Shown here piece after piece: positions 21,361-32,356 of a stretch of 64,000 bases of DNA. The stretch is from assembly GCA_032622095.1 (NCBI GenBank), contig CP136066.1, positions 44,037,835-44,101,834 of the forward strand, read 5' to 3'. Position 1 is the stretch's first letter, and each line of letters opens with the position of its first letter. Under the pieces are notes generated by a model. That model was not told the origin of the DNA and searched no databases. It saw nothing but the letters and a program-made list of their open reading frames with translations. This DNA is from Siphonodentalium dalli (Eukaryota > Mollusca > Scaphopoda > Gadilida > Siphonodentaliidae). The position numbers and the translations under genes were made by a program.

Positions 21361-21615
21361 CCCTTTCATGACGGGAGCTGCGCTGGTGCAGCATTACAGA
21401 TCCTGTGCCATTCCATTCTCTTATATATGCGAATCTCCAATTGGTAGCCTCGCATATATAAGAGAATGCACTGGCTTACAAGGTCAAGGTAAATATTTTT
21501 AGGCCAATGTATTCTCTCATATATGCGAGGCTCCCTATGGGAGATTCGCATATATAAGAGAATGCATTGGCAGAGAGTTTTCGCAAATTTTCTGGAAGCT
21601 CCAATCATGAAGGGG
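21361..21615 (+). mobile_element. Family B element (copy 4), flanked by TTAC
   Basis: Intact two-hairpin copy with ends CCCTTTCATGACGGGAGCTG and TCCAATCATGAAGGGG. The flanks are TTAC on both sides (21357-21360, 21616-21619) instead of TTAA. Confidence 0.85.
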
Positions 21616-22037
21616 TTACGTCTAACTTCTACTTCTATAGTTAGCTGTAGTGCCGATGAATTTTTGCATTGTTTTCCGGGTGTCACATTTTTTAGCTTTC
21701 TGTATCGAATTGCCTGCAAAAAAATGCCAGTTACATTTGTGAGAATGTGAACGCAACCTAAACATAGGATTCCTTTAGTGTACTGTGTGTTCGTGTACCA
21801 GCGAGGATAGAAAGCTCTCACATATTTCTATAGATAATCTGCTGATCAGACAGTTTGGAATATTTTTGTACCATTAAATGTCTTTACTTAGATCGAAGCC
21901 ACATGTACCGCCTATTTGGTATCCATATTAATGTTCGAGAAGTGTATTGTTATTATAGATGCCACACCCGATATTCAACAACAAATACAGCGCAATGTCT
22001 AAAACAAAGTTTTCCTTACCAGCTCACTATAATTTAA

Positions 22038-22439
22038 CCCTTTACCCAACAGAACGGTCCTGTGCCAATGCATTCTCTTATATATGCGAGTCGACCATAG
22101 GTCGCCTCGCATATATAAGAGAATGCATTGGCTTAACACATATTAAAAATGATCAAATTGTCAAAGAATGTAGAAAATATAAGAAAAAATGGTAAAAAGT
22201 GTTAAAAAAGATTTTTTTTAGGCCAATGCATTCTCTTATATATGCGAGGCGACCTATGGTCGACTCGCATATATAAGAGAATGCATTGGCACAGGGCATA
22301 ACTGTAACCATCACAATGTGGTCAACGAACCGGTTCCAATGATATCCATATTTGTATGGTGTTATTGAGACAGACCGAAGATATTTTAGGCTGTTGAAAC
22401 TTTATATGGGCGTTTTTGGCCGGTTTGTTGGGTAAAGGG
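22038..22439 (+). mobile_element. TTAA-flanked element, family A (copy 3)
   Basis: TTAA at 22034-22037 and 22440-22443. Full copy with both hairpins, the AT-rich spacer and the long right arm ending TTTGTTGGGTAAAGGG. Confidence 0.9.
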
Positions 22440-22455
22440 TTAAATATAATTTTAA

Positions 22456-22890
22456 AGATGCATAATGAACGCTCGCAAATTACTATTTTCTTGGCCTCGG
22501 GGATCAAAAATATTTGATTCGAGTCGAGGAACACACCCATCAAATTTCAAAGTGATCAGTTATCAATTTTTGAAATCTATTATTTTTCACCACCGATAAT
22601 TTTTTAGTGACCCAGTAAACGGTCGAAGACGGTCTTGGACCAAATTGCGGATTAAGATGGATAACTCTAATATAAAGTGACTTTTTTTGTGTCAGATATT
22701 TGATAAACCGGCAAAATTTCGTTGAACAAAATGTTGATAAATAACAGGTTTTGGGCAATTTTATACTATAGTTGACTGGTTAGCATTATTTTTGGGCAAT
22801 TAATCAATTCTGACAACTGGAGCAGCATTAAAAAAACCTTGTTGTTGTTGAAATCTTTATATGGGGACCATCGAATCGGATTGAGTACCT
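22456..22890 (+). mobile_element. TTAA-flanked element, family K (complete small copy)
   Basis: TTAA at 22452-22455 and 22891-22894. Left end AGATGCATAATGAACGCTCG, right end CGAATCGGATTGAGTACCT. 435 bp, non-coding. The inner segment CGTTGAACAAAATGTTGATA recurs near 62831. Only 12 bases separate it from the preceding family A copy. Confidence 0.8.
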
Positions 22891-22944
22891 TTAAACAATG
22901 TCATTTTTAACATATCAAAATCATTGAAAAACAGAAAACCCTAC

Positions 22945-23715
22945 AAACTGTGCAGGCCTCATCTTCTCAAGAAAGTATCTTTCTTATCAAATTAATTTTT
23001 TTTTTCATTTTTGGTTTTGATTCTCTTTACATGAATCACCAAATTGGCAGACGACACAATGCATAATTGAGGTGCCCAATGGGTGTACATCACAATATTC
23101 TCCATTTGAGAACTTCAATCTGAGTCTATGTCTCAGATAGCAGATGAGGCCTAAGCAGAATGAGGTCCCCAGAGGGTGCATTTGGTGATGCTAGTCCATT
23201 GTGTGGGATGGCATCACTAAATTCACCCTCTGGGGACCTCATTCTGCAAATGAGGCACATTAATTGGTTCATGTGGAGGCCTGAGAATATGATGCTGGAC
23301 ATTTACAAAATGAGGTCCCCAGAGGGTGAATTTAGTGACACAACCCAGCACTGTGGGCTAGCGTCACAAACTTCATCCCCTGGGGACCTCATTCTGCATG
23401 GCCTCATCTGATATGGAGAACTACACTCAGATTTAAGTTCCCAGATGGTGAATATTGTTATGTGCACCCATTGGGAACCTCGATTATGCAATGCGTCATC
23501 TGCCAATTTGGGAGAAACTAAACTAAATAAAGGAAAAGAATCTATGTGAAGAATTTTCTTAAGAAACTAAACAATTTTTAATTTAATAGTAAAGATAATT
23601 TCCAGAGAAGATAAGGCCTAAGCAAAATGAGGTTCCCAGAGGGTGAATTTAGTGATGCTAGCATGGTAAAGCGTCACTAAATTCACCCTCTGTGGACCTT
23701 ATTGTCCAAATGTCC
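22945..23715. mobile_element. Family F cluster (copy 4, compound)
   Basis: Three GAGGTCCCCAGAGGGTG hairpins in a row (about 23157-23250, 23311-23398, 23630-23705), joined by F tails in both orientations. This looks like several F units or one unit with repeated internal palindromes. Confidence 0.75.
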
Positions 23716-24040
23716 AGCACCATATTCTCAAGTCTGTTCATATGTTCGACCAATAATGTTCAGGTACAGAGAACGTATGAATAGTAGTTAGATGTTGTCA
23801 TTTCGGATGGGGCACCTTTAATCGTGTTCCAATGGGGCCACTGGTCGGGCCCACTCGACTTATGCTCCAATATTGGGTGACCGTGTAACTCGATTGTACG
23901 ATACCACTGGGTAAAATAAATAAATACGACAAAGTTGAGTCAGAATATATAATTACAGAATAAATAATAATTTACATGTAATCTCTCCGTATGGTTTTTT
24001 TTCTCTAGACTATTTTGTCAATGTTTATGTCAGTAGTTAT
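23716..24040. other. Spacer, nothing recognised
   Basis: No gene or repeat family seen. Confidence 0.4.
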
Positions 24041-24236
24041 GCCTAAGTAATCGACTCCTTAACCACATGAGAATTATGGGTAACTTTTCAGGATTTAGTC
24101 GGAAATATGGCTTGTTGCCATTCATCGGAAAGCTCTCCCCGAGAGCTTTCCGATGAATGGCAACAAGCCATATTTCCGACTAAATCCTGAAAAGTTACCC
24201 ATAATTCTCCTGTGGTTAAGAATTGATTACTTATGA
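24041..24236. mobile_element. Family H hairpin element (copy 2)
   Basis: AATCGACTCCTTAACCACA arm, the GGAAAGCTCTCCCCGAGAGC turn and the reverse arm. The terminal CAGTAATGCCC is worn on both sides. Confidence 0.8.
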
Positions 24237-24550
24237 CGCATTTGGACAGTTTATTGTATTCTCTCTGCTTGATGCATTCTATTCGAGATCATTCAAGTCA
24301 CTGTCCCGTGATGTGCTCTGAATGAGATTAGAGTAATAATTATTAGCCCAATATATTAGTCATAAAAGGTAGTCTATAGTTTAATGGACTCATAGTATTC
24401 GCAGTGGGTATATGCGAAAAATTAATATTATATTGTAAAATCGTCTCTATATAAAAAACAATGTGAAAAAATAGATAGACTTTGTCTTTATGTTCATTAT
24501 AAACGAGATGTTGCATGTTGAAACCTTTGTTAGGTGTTTTACAGAATTTA

Positions 24551-24808
24551 TGGCCTTCCATGACTGGAGCTTTCCTGAATTTTTTTGAAAACCCTGTGCC
24601 AATGCATTCTCTTATATATGCGAGTCTCTCATAGGGAGCCTCACATAAATAAGAGAATACATTGGCCTAACAATATTTACCTTGACCTTGTAAACCAGTG
24701 CATTCTCTTTTATATGAGAGGCTCCCAAAATGAGACTCGCATATATGAGTGAATGCACTGACACAGGATCTTTAATGCTGCAACAGTACGTCTCCCATCA
24801 TGAAAGCA
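24551..24808 (-). mobile_element. Family B element (copy 5)
   Basis: Inverted copy. The left side is worn (CCTTCCATGACTGGAGC) and the right side ends TCATGAAAGCA. Its right TTAA (24809-24812) is also the left TTAA of the next element. Confidence 0.75.
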
Positions 24809-24812
24809 TTAA

Positions 24813-25253
24813 CCCTTTACCCAACAAAACGGCCAAAAACGCCCAAATAAAGCTTCAACAGCCTAAAATATCTTTGGTCTGTCTCAATAACACCATACAA
24901 ATATGGATATCATTGGAACCGGTTCATTGACCACATTGTGATGGTTACAGTTATGCCCTGTGCCAATGCATTCTCTTATATAGGTCGCCTCGCATATATA
25001 AGAGAATGCATTGGCCTAAACAAATTCTTTTTTGACACTTTTTACCATTTTTTCTTACATTCTTTAACAATTTTATAATTTTTTCTTACATTTTTTAACA
25101 ATTTTTATAATATTTTTCTACATTCTTTGACAATTTTATCATTTTTAATACGTGTTAAGCCAATGCATTCTCTTATATATGCGAGGCGACCTATGGTCGA
25201 CTCGCATATATAAGAGAATGCATTGGCACAGGGCCGTTCTGTTGGGTAAAGGG
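24813..25253 (-). mobile_element. TTAA-flanked element, family A (copy 4)
   Basis: TTAA at 24809-24812 and 25254-25257. Long arm first, then hairpins. The first hairpin has lost part of its left arm (TATATAGGTCGCC junction), and the spacer is expanded by repeated TTTTTCTTACATTCTTTAAC. Confidence 0.85.
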
Positions 25254-25406
25254 TTAATCATCTTATTTGAAAGTGATAGTGCTGTTCGCAGTAAGATGTA
25301 TAATGAGGAAAACAGCAATTTAGTGTTCCAGTTGATGTGTATATAACAATGGTTTTAACGCACGACATATGGTTACTGGAGGAACTGTGACTTTATAGAC
25401 TTTTAA

Positions 25407-25671
25407 CCCATTCATGATGGGAGTTATACTGGTAGAGCATTAAATACCTTGTTCCAGTGCATTATTTTATATATGCGAGTCTCCCAAATATATATATGCA
25501 AGTCTCCCAAAAGGGAGCCTTGCATATATAAGAGAATGCACTGGCTTACAAAGCCAAGATAAATATTGTTAGGCCACTTTATTATCTTATATATGATAGA
25601 CTCATATATATAAGAAAATGCACTGGCACAGGGTTTTCACAAAATTTCAGGAATCTCCAGTCATGTAAGGG
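25407..25671 (+). mobile_element. Family B element (copy 6)
   Basis: TTAA at 25403-25406 and 25672-25675. Ends CCCATTCATGATGGGAG and TCCAGTCATGTAAGG. Two hairpins, the first with a duplicated TATATGCAAGTCTCCCAAA piece. Confidence 0.8.
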
Positions 25672-25705
25672 TTAAGTGATTTCGCATGTCCTTGAGCGCC
25701 TTTAA

Positions 25706-27297
25706 CCCTTTACCCAACAGAACGGTCCTGTGCCAATGCATTCTCTTATATATGCGAGTCGACCATAGGTCGCCTCGCATATATAAGAGAATGCATTGGC
25801 TTAACACATATTAATGAAAGTGTCAATGACACTGTAGCTCAACTAAGGTAGGGGAATAATTTAATGGTTGACAGTATATAGGAAAGGAAAGGTGCTAATT
25901 GCAATGTCTGACATGTGCCAAAGCATTTAGTCATGCAAAGAGTAAAATCCAAGATGGCTGCTGGTGGCCATGTTTTTCGGCCAATTGACCCCAAAGGACT
26001 CGTTCCCATCTACATGTCATTGTTAACATCCGTGACAAATTTCATAAACATCAGACAAAAGGTACGACCTGTAGCCCGCGCCAAAGGATTTAGTCATGTA
26101 AAGAGTAAAATCCAAGATGGTTGCTGATGGCCATGTTTTTCGGCCGAACGACACCAAAATGACTCGTCCCCATCTACATGTCATTGTTAACATCCATGAC
26201 AAATTTCATGAAGTTCCGACCAAAGCTACAACCTGTACCCACGCCAAAGGATTTAGTCATGCAAAGAGTAAAAACCAAGATGGCTGCTGGCGGCCATGTT
26301 TTTTGGCCGAACGACCCCAAAATCACTCGTTCCCATCTACATGTCACTGTTAACATCCATGACAAATTTCATGATAATCAGACGAATAGTATGACATGTA
26401 GCCCGCGCCAATGGATTGAATTTTGAAATCCAAGATGGCCACCAGCAGCCATGTTTTTTTGCCGAATGACCTCAAAATGACTCGTTCCCATCTACATGTC
26501 AATGGCAACGTTCATGACAAATTTCATAAACATCAGACAAAAGGTACGACCTGTAGCCCGCGCCAAAGGATTTAGTCATGTAAAGAGTACAATCCAAGAT
26601 GGCTGCTGACGGCCATGTTTTTCGGCCGAATGACACCAAAATGACTCGTTCCCATCTACATGTCATTGTTAACATCCATGAAAAATTTCATGAAGTTCTG
26701 ACCAAAGCTACAACCTGTAGCCCGCGCCAAAGGTTTTAGTCATGCAAAGAGTAAAATCCAAAATGGCTGCTGGCGGCCATATATTTTGGTCGAACGACCC
26801 CAAAATCCCTCGTTCCCATCTACATGTCAATATTAACATCCATGACAAATTTCATGATGATCAGACGAACAGTACGACCTGTAGCCCGCGCCAATGGATT
26901 GAATTTTGAAATCCAAGATGGCTGCCAGCGGCCATGTTTTTTGGCCGAATGACACCAAAATGACTCGTTCCCATCTACATGTCAATGTCAACATTCATGA
27001 CAAATTTCATAAAGATCAGAACAAAGGTACGACCTGTAGCCCGCGCCAAAGGAAATTGTTGATGGACACACGGACACACGGAAAGTGTTAAAAAAAGGAT
27101 TTTTTTTAGGCCAATGGTCGACTCGCATATATAAGAGAATGCATTGGCACAGGGCATAACTGTAACCATCACAATGTGGTCAATGAACCGGTTCCAATGA
27201 TATCCATATTTGTATGGTGTTATTGAGACAGACCGAAGATATTTTAGGCTGTTGAAGCTTTATTTGGGCGTTTTTGACCGTTTTGTTGGGTAAAGGG
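25706..27297 (+). mobile_element. Family A element (copy 5) split by a satellite insertion
   Basis: TTAA at 25702-25705 and 27298-27301. The left 107 bases (first hairpin and CACATATTAA) and the right part from about 27081 are ordinary family A sequence; everything between is the foreign satellite unit. The second hairpin has lost its left arm (GCCAATGGTCGACTCG). Confidence 0.85.
25815..27080 (+). repeat. 160-bp satellite array with three-unit higher order
   Basis: Starts TGAAAGTGTCAATGACAC then TGTAGCTCAACT. It continues as seven units of about 160 bp, each with AATCCAAGATGGCTGCTGGC, then GGCCATGTTTTTCGGCCGAA, ACTCGTTCCCATCTACATGT and ACGACCTGTAGCCCGCGCC. Every third unit has GATTGAATTTTGAAATCC in place of AAAGAGTAAAATCC (26418 and 26899), so the true period is about 482 bp. 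It ends GATGGACACACGGACACACGG. The second array at 52.2 kb has the same head and tail. Apparent reading frames here are repeat artefacts. Confidence 0.85.
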
Positions 27298-27320
27298 TTA
27301 ACCCTTTCTTTAATAAATAC

Positions 27321-27748
27321 CAGTGATGTGCGGTTTTACGGTTTCTTGGTTTTCTTTCAGTTTTATTTCAAAACCAAACCACAAACACTATATGCTATAA
27401 AACCTATTCTTCCTGTTTCAATTAACCCACACCACTGGTTGCTGAATGTTGCTGTTACAAGACATGTGGTAAGCATGTGATCCTGTCAGTTGCTATTTGC
27501 CACCATTACTAGTTGCAGTTTCAATTTGGAACATTTGGGTGTTACATGAGTGATAGTGGCACATATTACCATATAGACTATGGCAATCACTGGAAAATGG
27601 GTGAAAATATTATGTCAAATATGATACCATCTACTCTATGTTTATTGGTGTATTAAGTAAAACCATAACTGAAACCAAAACATGGTTTTTCTACAAAAAC
27701 CATACCGAAACCAAAACCGAAAAGAAATTTCAAAACCGCACATCACTA
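27321..27748. mobile_element. hAT-like non-autonomous element (copy 2)
   Basis: CAGTGATGTGCGGTTTTACG on the left and AAACCGCACATCACTA on the right, with AAACCGAAACC-type inner repeats. Flanking octamers ATAAATAC and CCAAATAC match at six of eight. Confidence 0.7.
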
Positions 27749-28331
27749 CCAAATACTCATCGATGAGTAGTTCCCTTAGGGAATGTTAAGATAATAAGTT
27801 CAACAAACCACCAATGTCCACCATATATCGTTTGTTGAACCTATCATCTAAACATTTCCCACCAATGAATATGAATTATTCTGCACTCTCTTATCATTTG
27901 GCTGTCATCTGCTCATATATCCTTAACATGCCTCCAAATGAATAATAGACCATTCCAATGTGCACGGTTGTAACAGAATGGGGGAATCCATTTAGTATAG
28001 AAAGGGATAACCAAACAGTTGTGGTGATCGATATATTCGAAAATAAATGACGTTACTGTTGTGGTAATCAATGAGAAATAGATAGTTGTAAGGCATTTAA
28101 TTTTTTATTACTTGGTTTACGGATTTCCCTATCCCAAAAAAAAGCTGTTTGTCAATAAAAGTTAAATTTAATTTTCGTTTTTTATTTCGGCCAATGGGAA
28201 TATTATTAATCCAGAATTCCAGACATATAAAAACATATATATTAAATTTTTTTTTTAACATTACGTAAAATATACAACAAAATCTATTAAACAGTGAAGC
28301 CTCCCGCGATGTTTATGGTATGCTACATATA
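27749..28331. other. Spacer with a weak inverted repeat
   Basis: AGTTCAACAAACC (27799) and TTTGTTGAACCT (27832) form an inverted pair. The segment near 28045 (GGTAATCAATGAGAAATAGA) recurs near 29317. No gene seen. Confidence 0.5.
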
Positions 28332-28448
28332 AAGTGCATACTGGTAAATACACAAGTAAGACAACTACCTAAGTGCATACTGGTAAATACACAAGTAAGA
28401 CAACTACCTAAGTGCATACTGGTAAATACACAAGTAAGACAACTACCA
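28332..28448. repeat. Three tandem copies of a 39-bp unit
   Basis: AAGTGCATACTGGTAAATAC followed by ACAAGTAAGACAACTACCT, three nearly identical copies. Confidence 0.9.
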
Positions 28449-28463
28449 CCATTTCCGAAAGGT

Positions 28464-28678
28464 ACAGTAATGCCCTAAGTAATCGACTCCTTAACCACAG
28501 CAGAATTATGAGTAACTTTTCAGGATTTAGTCGGAAATATGGCTTGTTGCCATTCATCGGAAAGCTCTCGGGGAGAGCTTTCCGATGAATGGCAACAAGC
28601 CATATTTCCGACTAAATTCTGAAAAGTTACTCATAATTCTGCTGTGGTTAAGGAGTCGATTACTTAGGGCATTACTGT
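28464..28678. mobile_element. Family H hairpin element (copy 3)
   Basis: TA/CAGTAATGCCCTAAGTAATC to the inverse ending GGGCATTACTG. Nearly perfect foldback. It lies just beyond the 3' end of the TSR/lectin gene. Confidence 0.9.
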
Positions 28679-28873
28679 GAGTTGAATGCCAACGCCAACA
28701 TGGCGGACACTGATATATATTGGTGATATTTTTGTTCATCTATCTGTATCTTGCTTGAAAGACAAATAAAAAATATAAAATATATTTGACTGTGAAAGTG
28801 GACACAGGCAAAGAATAGCCGTAGTTGAGCTGGTGGCTTGTTTTAGATGAGGAGATTATTATACAGCAAGTAT

Positions 28874-28879
28874 TTTATT
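28874..28879 (-). terminator. Poly(A) signal of the TSR/lectin gene
   Basis: AATAAA on the minus strand, about 185 bases after the stop codon of the last lectin exon. A reasonable 3' UTR length. Confidence 0.5.
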
Positions 28880-29061
28880 TCTCCCCGACCCTATTTTTTA
28901 GAAATTTTAAATAAAAAATTTATAATCATTTAATTTAATTCTTATCCCCTCCCACTTCTCCTACCTTTGAGCCATAAACCAAGTGATAAAAAATAAAATA
29001 CTGGACGCTGGTTGAGAATACAGAGAGATTATGTCTGCGGTAACCATGCCAGATATGTAGG

Positions 29062-29273
29062 CTATCTGGTAAGGTTTTCGCAGATATAATAGTATGGCCT
29101 TCCACATGGGTCATCGTCATAGTAGTACTCGGTACCATGGATGGACACACAGTTATTTTTGGTCCCTTGGGCTGGCTGCTCAGATAACCAATTCGTCCAC
29201 ATTTCACTCCCATCGGAGTGAACCCAACGTCCTTCCTTGACGGCGTCACTCCCATCTATCCAGTACCATCGGC
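29062..29273 (-). CDS. TSR/lectin gene: C-type lectin domain, second half and stop
   Basis: Terminal exon, 212 nt. The acceptor is CTCTTTTGCAG and the first two bases complete a Ser codon left by the previous exon. It reads RWYWIDGSDAVKEGRWVHSD, then GSEMWTNWLSEQPAQG, then TKNNCVSIHGTEYYYDDDPC, then GRPYYYICENLTR. The W.DG....G.W and C......(Y)DDDPC....YICE pattern is the second half of a C-type lectin fold with its last two cysteines. The calcium and sugar site is not a clean EPN or QPD (EQPAQG is seen), so sugar binding is uncertain. It is the carboxyl end of a secreted protein. Confidence 0.9.
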
Positions 29274-29403
29274 CTGCAAAAGAGAACATAATGTGATGTT
29301 TACTGAATGAAGTCGTATGTTATGGTAATCAATGAGAAATAGATAGTTGTAATACATGTAAATTATATCCGACTGTTGTTTTTGTTTGTGTGAGATTCTT
29401 TAA

Positions 29404-29625
29404 CCCTTTGAGTGCCAGGGGCCGATCTAATCGGCCCTAAACCTACAAAATAAGTCTGTTAAAGAATATAAGAATAAATTATTAAAATTGTAAAAAAAAA
29501 AAATTGTTAGGCCAATGCATTCTCTTATATATGCGAGGCGACCTATGGTCGACTCGCATATATAAGAGAATGCATTGGCACAGGGTATATGAGTTGATAC
29601 AAAAATCGACCTGGCACTCAAAGTG
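29404..29625 (-). mobile_element. Family C element (copy 2)
   Basis: TTAA at 29400-29403, CCCTTTGAGTGCCAGGGGCC, the CTAATCGGCCC palindrome, the AT spacer and one hairpin. The right end reads CTGGCACTCAAAGTG without TTAA. Inside the lectin-domain intron. Confidence 0.8.
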
Positions 29626-29682
29626 TTGTTCTGATTCTGTAATGGAGTATTCGTCGAAAGACGCAGCCAAATATTTATATAT

Positions 29683-30265
29683 ATATGGTTATGAGCCTGG
29701 TTGTCGGATTAGGTTATGGTTATGAACCTGGTTGTCGGATTAGGTTATGGTTATGAGTCTGGTTGTCAGATTAATTGATGGTTGTGAGTCTGGTTGTCGG
29801 ATTAGGTTATGGTTATGAGCCTGGTTGTCGGATTAGGTTATGGTTATGAGTCTGGTTGTCAGATTAATTGATGGTTGTGAGTCTGGTTGTCGGATTAGGT
29901 TATGGTTATAAGTTTGTTTTTCAGAATAGGTTATGATTATGATTCGGGTTGTCAAATTAGGTTATGGATATGAGTCTGGTTGTCAGATTAATTGATGGTT
30001 GTGAGTCTGGATGTCTGATTAGGTTATGATTATGATTCGGGTTGTCAAATTAGGTTATGGTTATGAGTCTGGTTGTCAGATTAATTGATGGTTGTGAGTC
30101 TGGTTGTCGGATTAGGTTATGGTTATAAGTTTGTTTTTCAGAATAGGTTATGATTATGATTCGGGTTGTCAAATTAGGTTATGGTTATGAGTCTGGTTGT
30201 CAGATTAATTGATGGTTGTGAGTCTGGATGTCTGATTAGGTTATTATTATGAGCTTGGTTGTCGG
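29683..30265. repeat. Minisatellite, GGTTATGGTTATGAGTCTGG type
   Basis: About 19 units of 28-31 bp, GGTTATGGTTATGAGTCTGG then TTGTCGGATTA or TTGTCAGATTAATTGAT. The two types alternate irregularly, giving a 60-90 bp higher period. Intronic. Confidence 0.9.
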
Positions 30266-30650
30266 ACACTGTTGGGCAAAACAATTTGTCATTTTTCTAA
30301 AACTTTTCGCAATATAAGTACCTTTTCTGACAACTTTATCGGTCGGCATCCATCCAAACTTCACAATGTCGCAATTTAATTAATAATGAAACAATATTTC
30401 TAAAATATTACTGACAAGGTCTATTTAAATGATTAAACTAAACAAGCAATATAGTGAAGTCGCCAAAGCCCAGATCTGGGCTTCCAGCACTCTTATAAAT
30501 TTGGGCTTTCAGCACTCAACCAGTTAAGAATGAACAATCATACTTATGATACTTTCCAAATAATCAAATATACAAGGCCATTTAAATGAATCAATTATGT
30601 GGGGGGTTATGTACAGTACAACAAAGTGTGTTCCTCATGCTATGCATGTA
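30266..30650. other. Intron sequence, nothing recognised
   Basis: Only a short repeated CAAAGCCCAGATCTGGGCTT / AAATTTGGGCTTTCAGCACT pair was noticed. Confidence 0.4.
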
Positions 30651-30791
30651 CAGTAATGCCCTAAATAATCGACTCCTTAACTCACTTAGAGCTTTCCAAT
30701 GAATGGCAACAAGCCATATTTCCGACTAAATCCTGAAAAATTACCCATAATTCTGCTGCGGTTAAGGAGTCGATTATTTATGTGATTACTG
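30651..30791. mobile_element. Family H element (copy 4), one arm shortened
   Basis: TA/CAGTAATGCCCTAAATAATC then TTAACTCACTTAGAGC (left arm deleted), followed by a complete right arm ending GTGATTACTG/TA. Confidence 0.85.
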
Positions 30792-31344
30792 TACACCTCA
30801 ATGAAGCTCATTGAAGCTCTTTTTATAATCATTCTGGGTAACCATGAATCTATTGTTTTTATGTGTAACCAATCAGGTAAGTGGGTGTCAGACCAGGTAA
30901 CACGAGTTCCAGGGTAAGCAACACCAAACCTAGCACACCAGAATGACAGAAAACAAGTCAAAGTGAAGCACTGGCAGGTAGACCATAAATGGCCTATTGA
31001 AAGGGGATATATTAGGGTCAGGGTCCCAATCACATGCAGACTCTGTGTTCCTCGTGTTCTTGGCATAAAATTTTGAGTCGGAGAGCAAAGTCACGGAGCG
31101 GATGGAAATATTTTGAAAAGTAATTAAGAACGTACAGATCGAAAGAGGGTAATTAAAATCAAAGATACCTAAGAATTTGTAATTTAAGGAAAAAGGTAAA
31201 ACTTTAAAATTTTAGAAGACCATAGAGGTAAAGTTTTTGAAAAGTCAAAAGAAAGATACAACCAATAGGATCTTCCTCAGTTGCAAGTAGCTAACCTGTG
31301 CCATATTAAGCATATGAACACAAAACTTTTCGGCCTTTACTCGC
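30792..31344. other. Intron sequence with one stray minisatellite unit
   Basis: TTATAATCATTCTGGGTAAC then CATGAATCTATTG at about 30821-30853 is a single copy of most of the 64-bp unit amplified 500 bases further on. Otherwise unique. Confidence 0.7.
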
Positions 31345-32158
31345 AACCATGAATCTATTGGAGTATTGACGGATGCTGAATTCGCCCGAGGTTATAATCA
31401 TTCTGGGTAATCATGAATCTATCGGAGTATTGACGGATGCTGAATTCGCCCGAGGTTATAATCATTCTGGGTAACCATGAATCTATCGGAGTATTGACGG
31501 ATGCTGAATTCGCCCGAGGTTATAATCATTCTGGGTAATCATGAATCTATCGGAGTATTGACGGATGCTGAATTCGCCCGAGGTTATAATCATTCTGGGT
31601 AATCATGAATCTATCGGAGTATTGACGGATGCTGAATTCGCCCGAGGTTATAATCATTCTGGGTAACCATGAATCTATCGGAGTATTGACGGATGCTGAA
31701 TTCGCCCGAGGTTATAATCATTCCGGGTAACCATGAATCTATCGGAGTATTGACGGATGCTGAATTCGCCCGAGGTTATAATCATTCTGGGTAATCATGA
31801 ATCTATCAGAGTATTGACGGATGCTGAATTCGCCCGAGGTTATAATCATTCCGGGTAACCATGAATCTATCGGAGTATTGACGGATGCTGAATTCGCCCG
31901 AGGTTCTAATCATTCTGGGTAACCATGAATCTATCGGAGTATTGACGGATGCTGAATTCGCCCGAGGTTATAATCATTCCGGGTAACCATGAATCTATCG
32001 GAGTATTGACGGATGCTGAATTCGCCCGAGGTTATAATCATTCTGGGTAACCATGAATCTATCGGAGTATTGACGGATGCTGAATTCGCCCGAGGTTATA
32101 ATCATTCTGGGTAACCATGAATCTATCTGAGTATTGACGGATGCTGAATTCGCCCGAG
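31345..32158. repeat. Uniform 64-bp minisatellite in the lectin-domain intron
   Basis: About 12.7 units of CATGAATCTATCGGAGTATT, GACGGATGCTGAATTCGCCC, GAGGTTATAATCATTCTGGG, TAAC. Units differ mainly at TAACC/TAATC and CATTCT/CATTCC. It ends only 27 bases before the splice donor of the first lectin exon (GTAAGT at 32180-32185). Confidence 0.95.
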
Positions 32159-32185
32159 TTCTAACATGATTAGTGTAATACTTAC

Positions 32186-32356
32186 TAGCTAGCTTCCCAT
32201 GAAGCTCCCGAAGCATGGCTGCGTTCTTGATGTGGATCAGACGTCCGTACATCTTTGCACATGTCTCCATTGCTGCAGCAGGGGTTTTGCTAGTTGCACC
32301 CATGTAGACGCATATCTCCGAATCTGCCAGCCAAAACCTATTGCTTCCGACACAAT
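32186..32356 (-). CDS. TSR/lectin gene: C-type lectin domain, first half
   Basis: 171-nt phase 1-1 exon between CATCTTGTGACAG and GTAAGTATT. It reads DCVGSNRFWLADSEICVYMG, then ATSKTPAAAMETCAKMYGR, then LIHIKNAAMLRELHGKLA. The C....W....ICVYM......T...A...C....GRLIHI pattern is the first half of a C-type lectin domain (helix 1, WIGL-side strands). Joining to the last exon restores Ser and gives an uninterrupted domain of about 127 residues with six cysteines. Confidence 0.9.
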
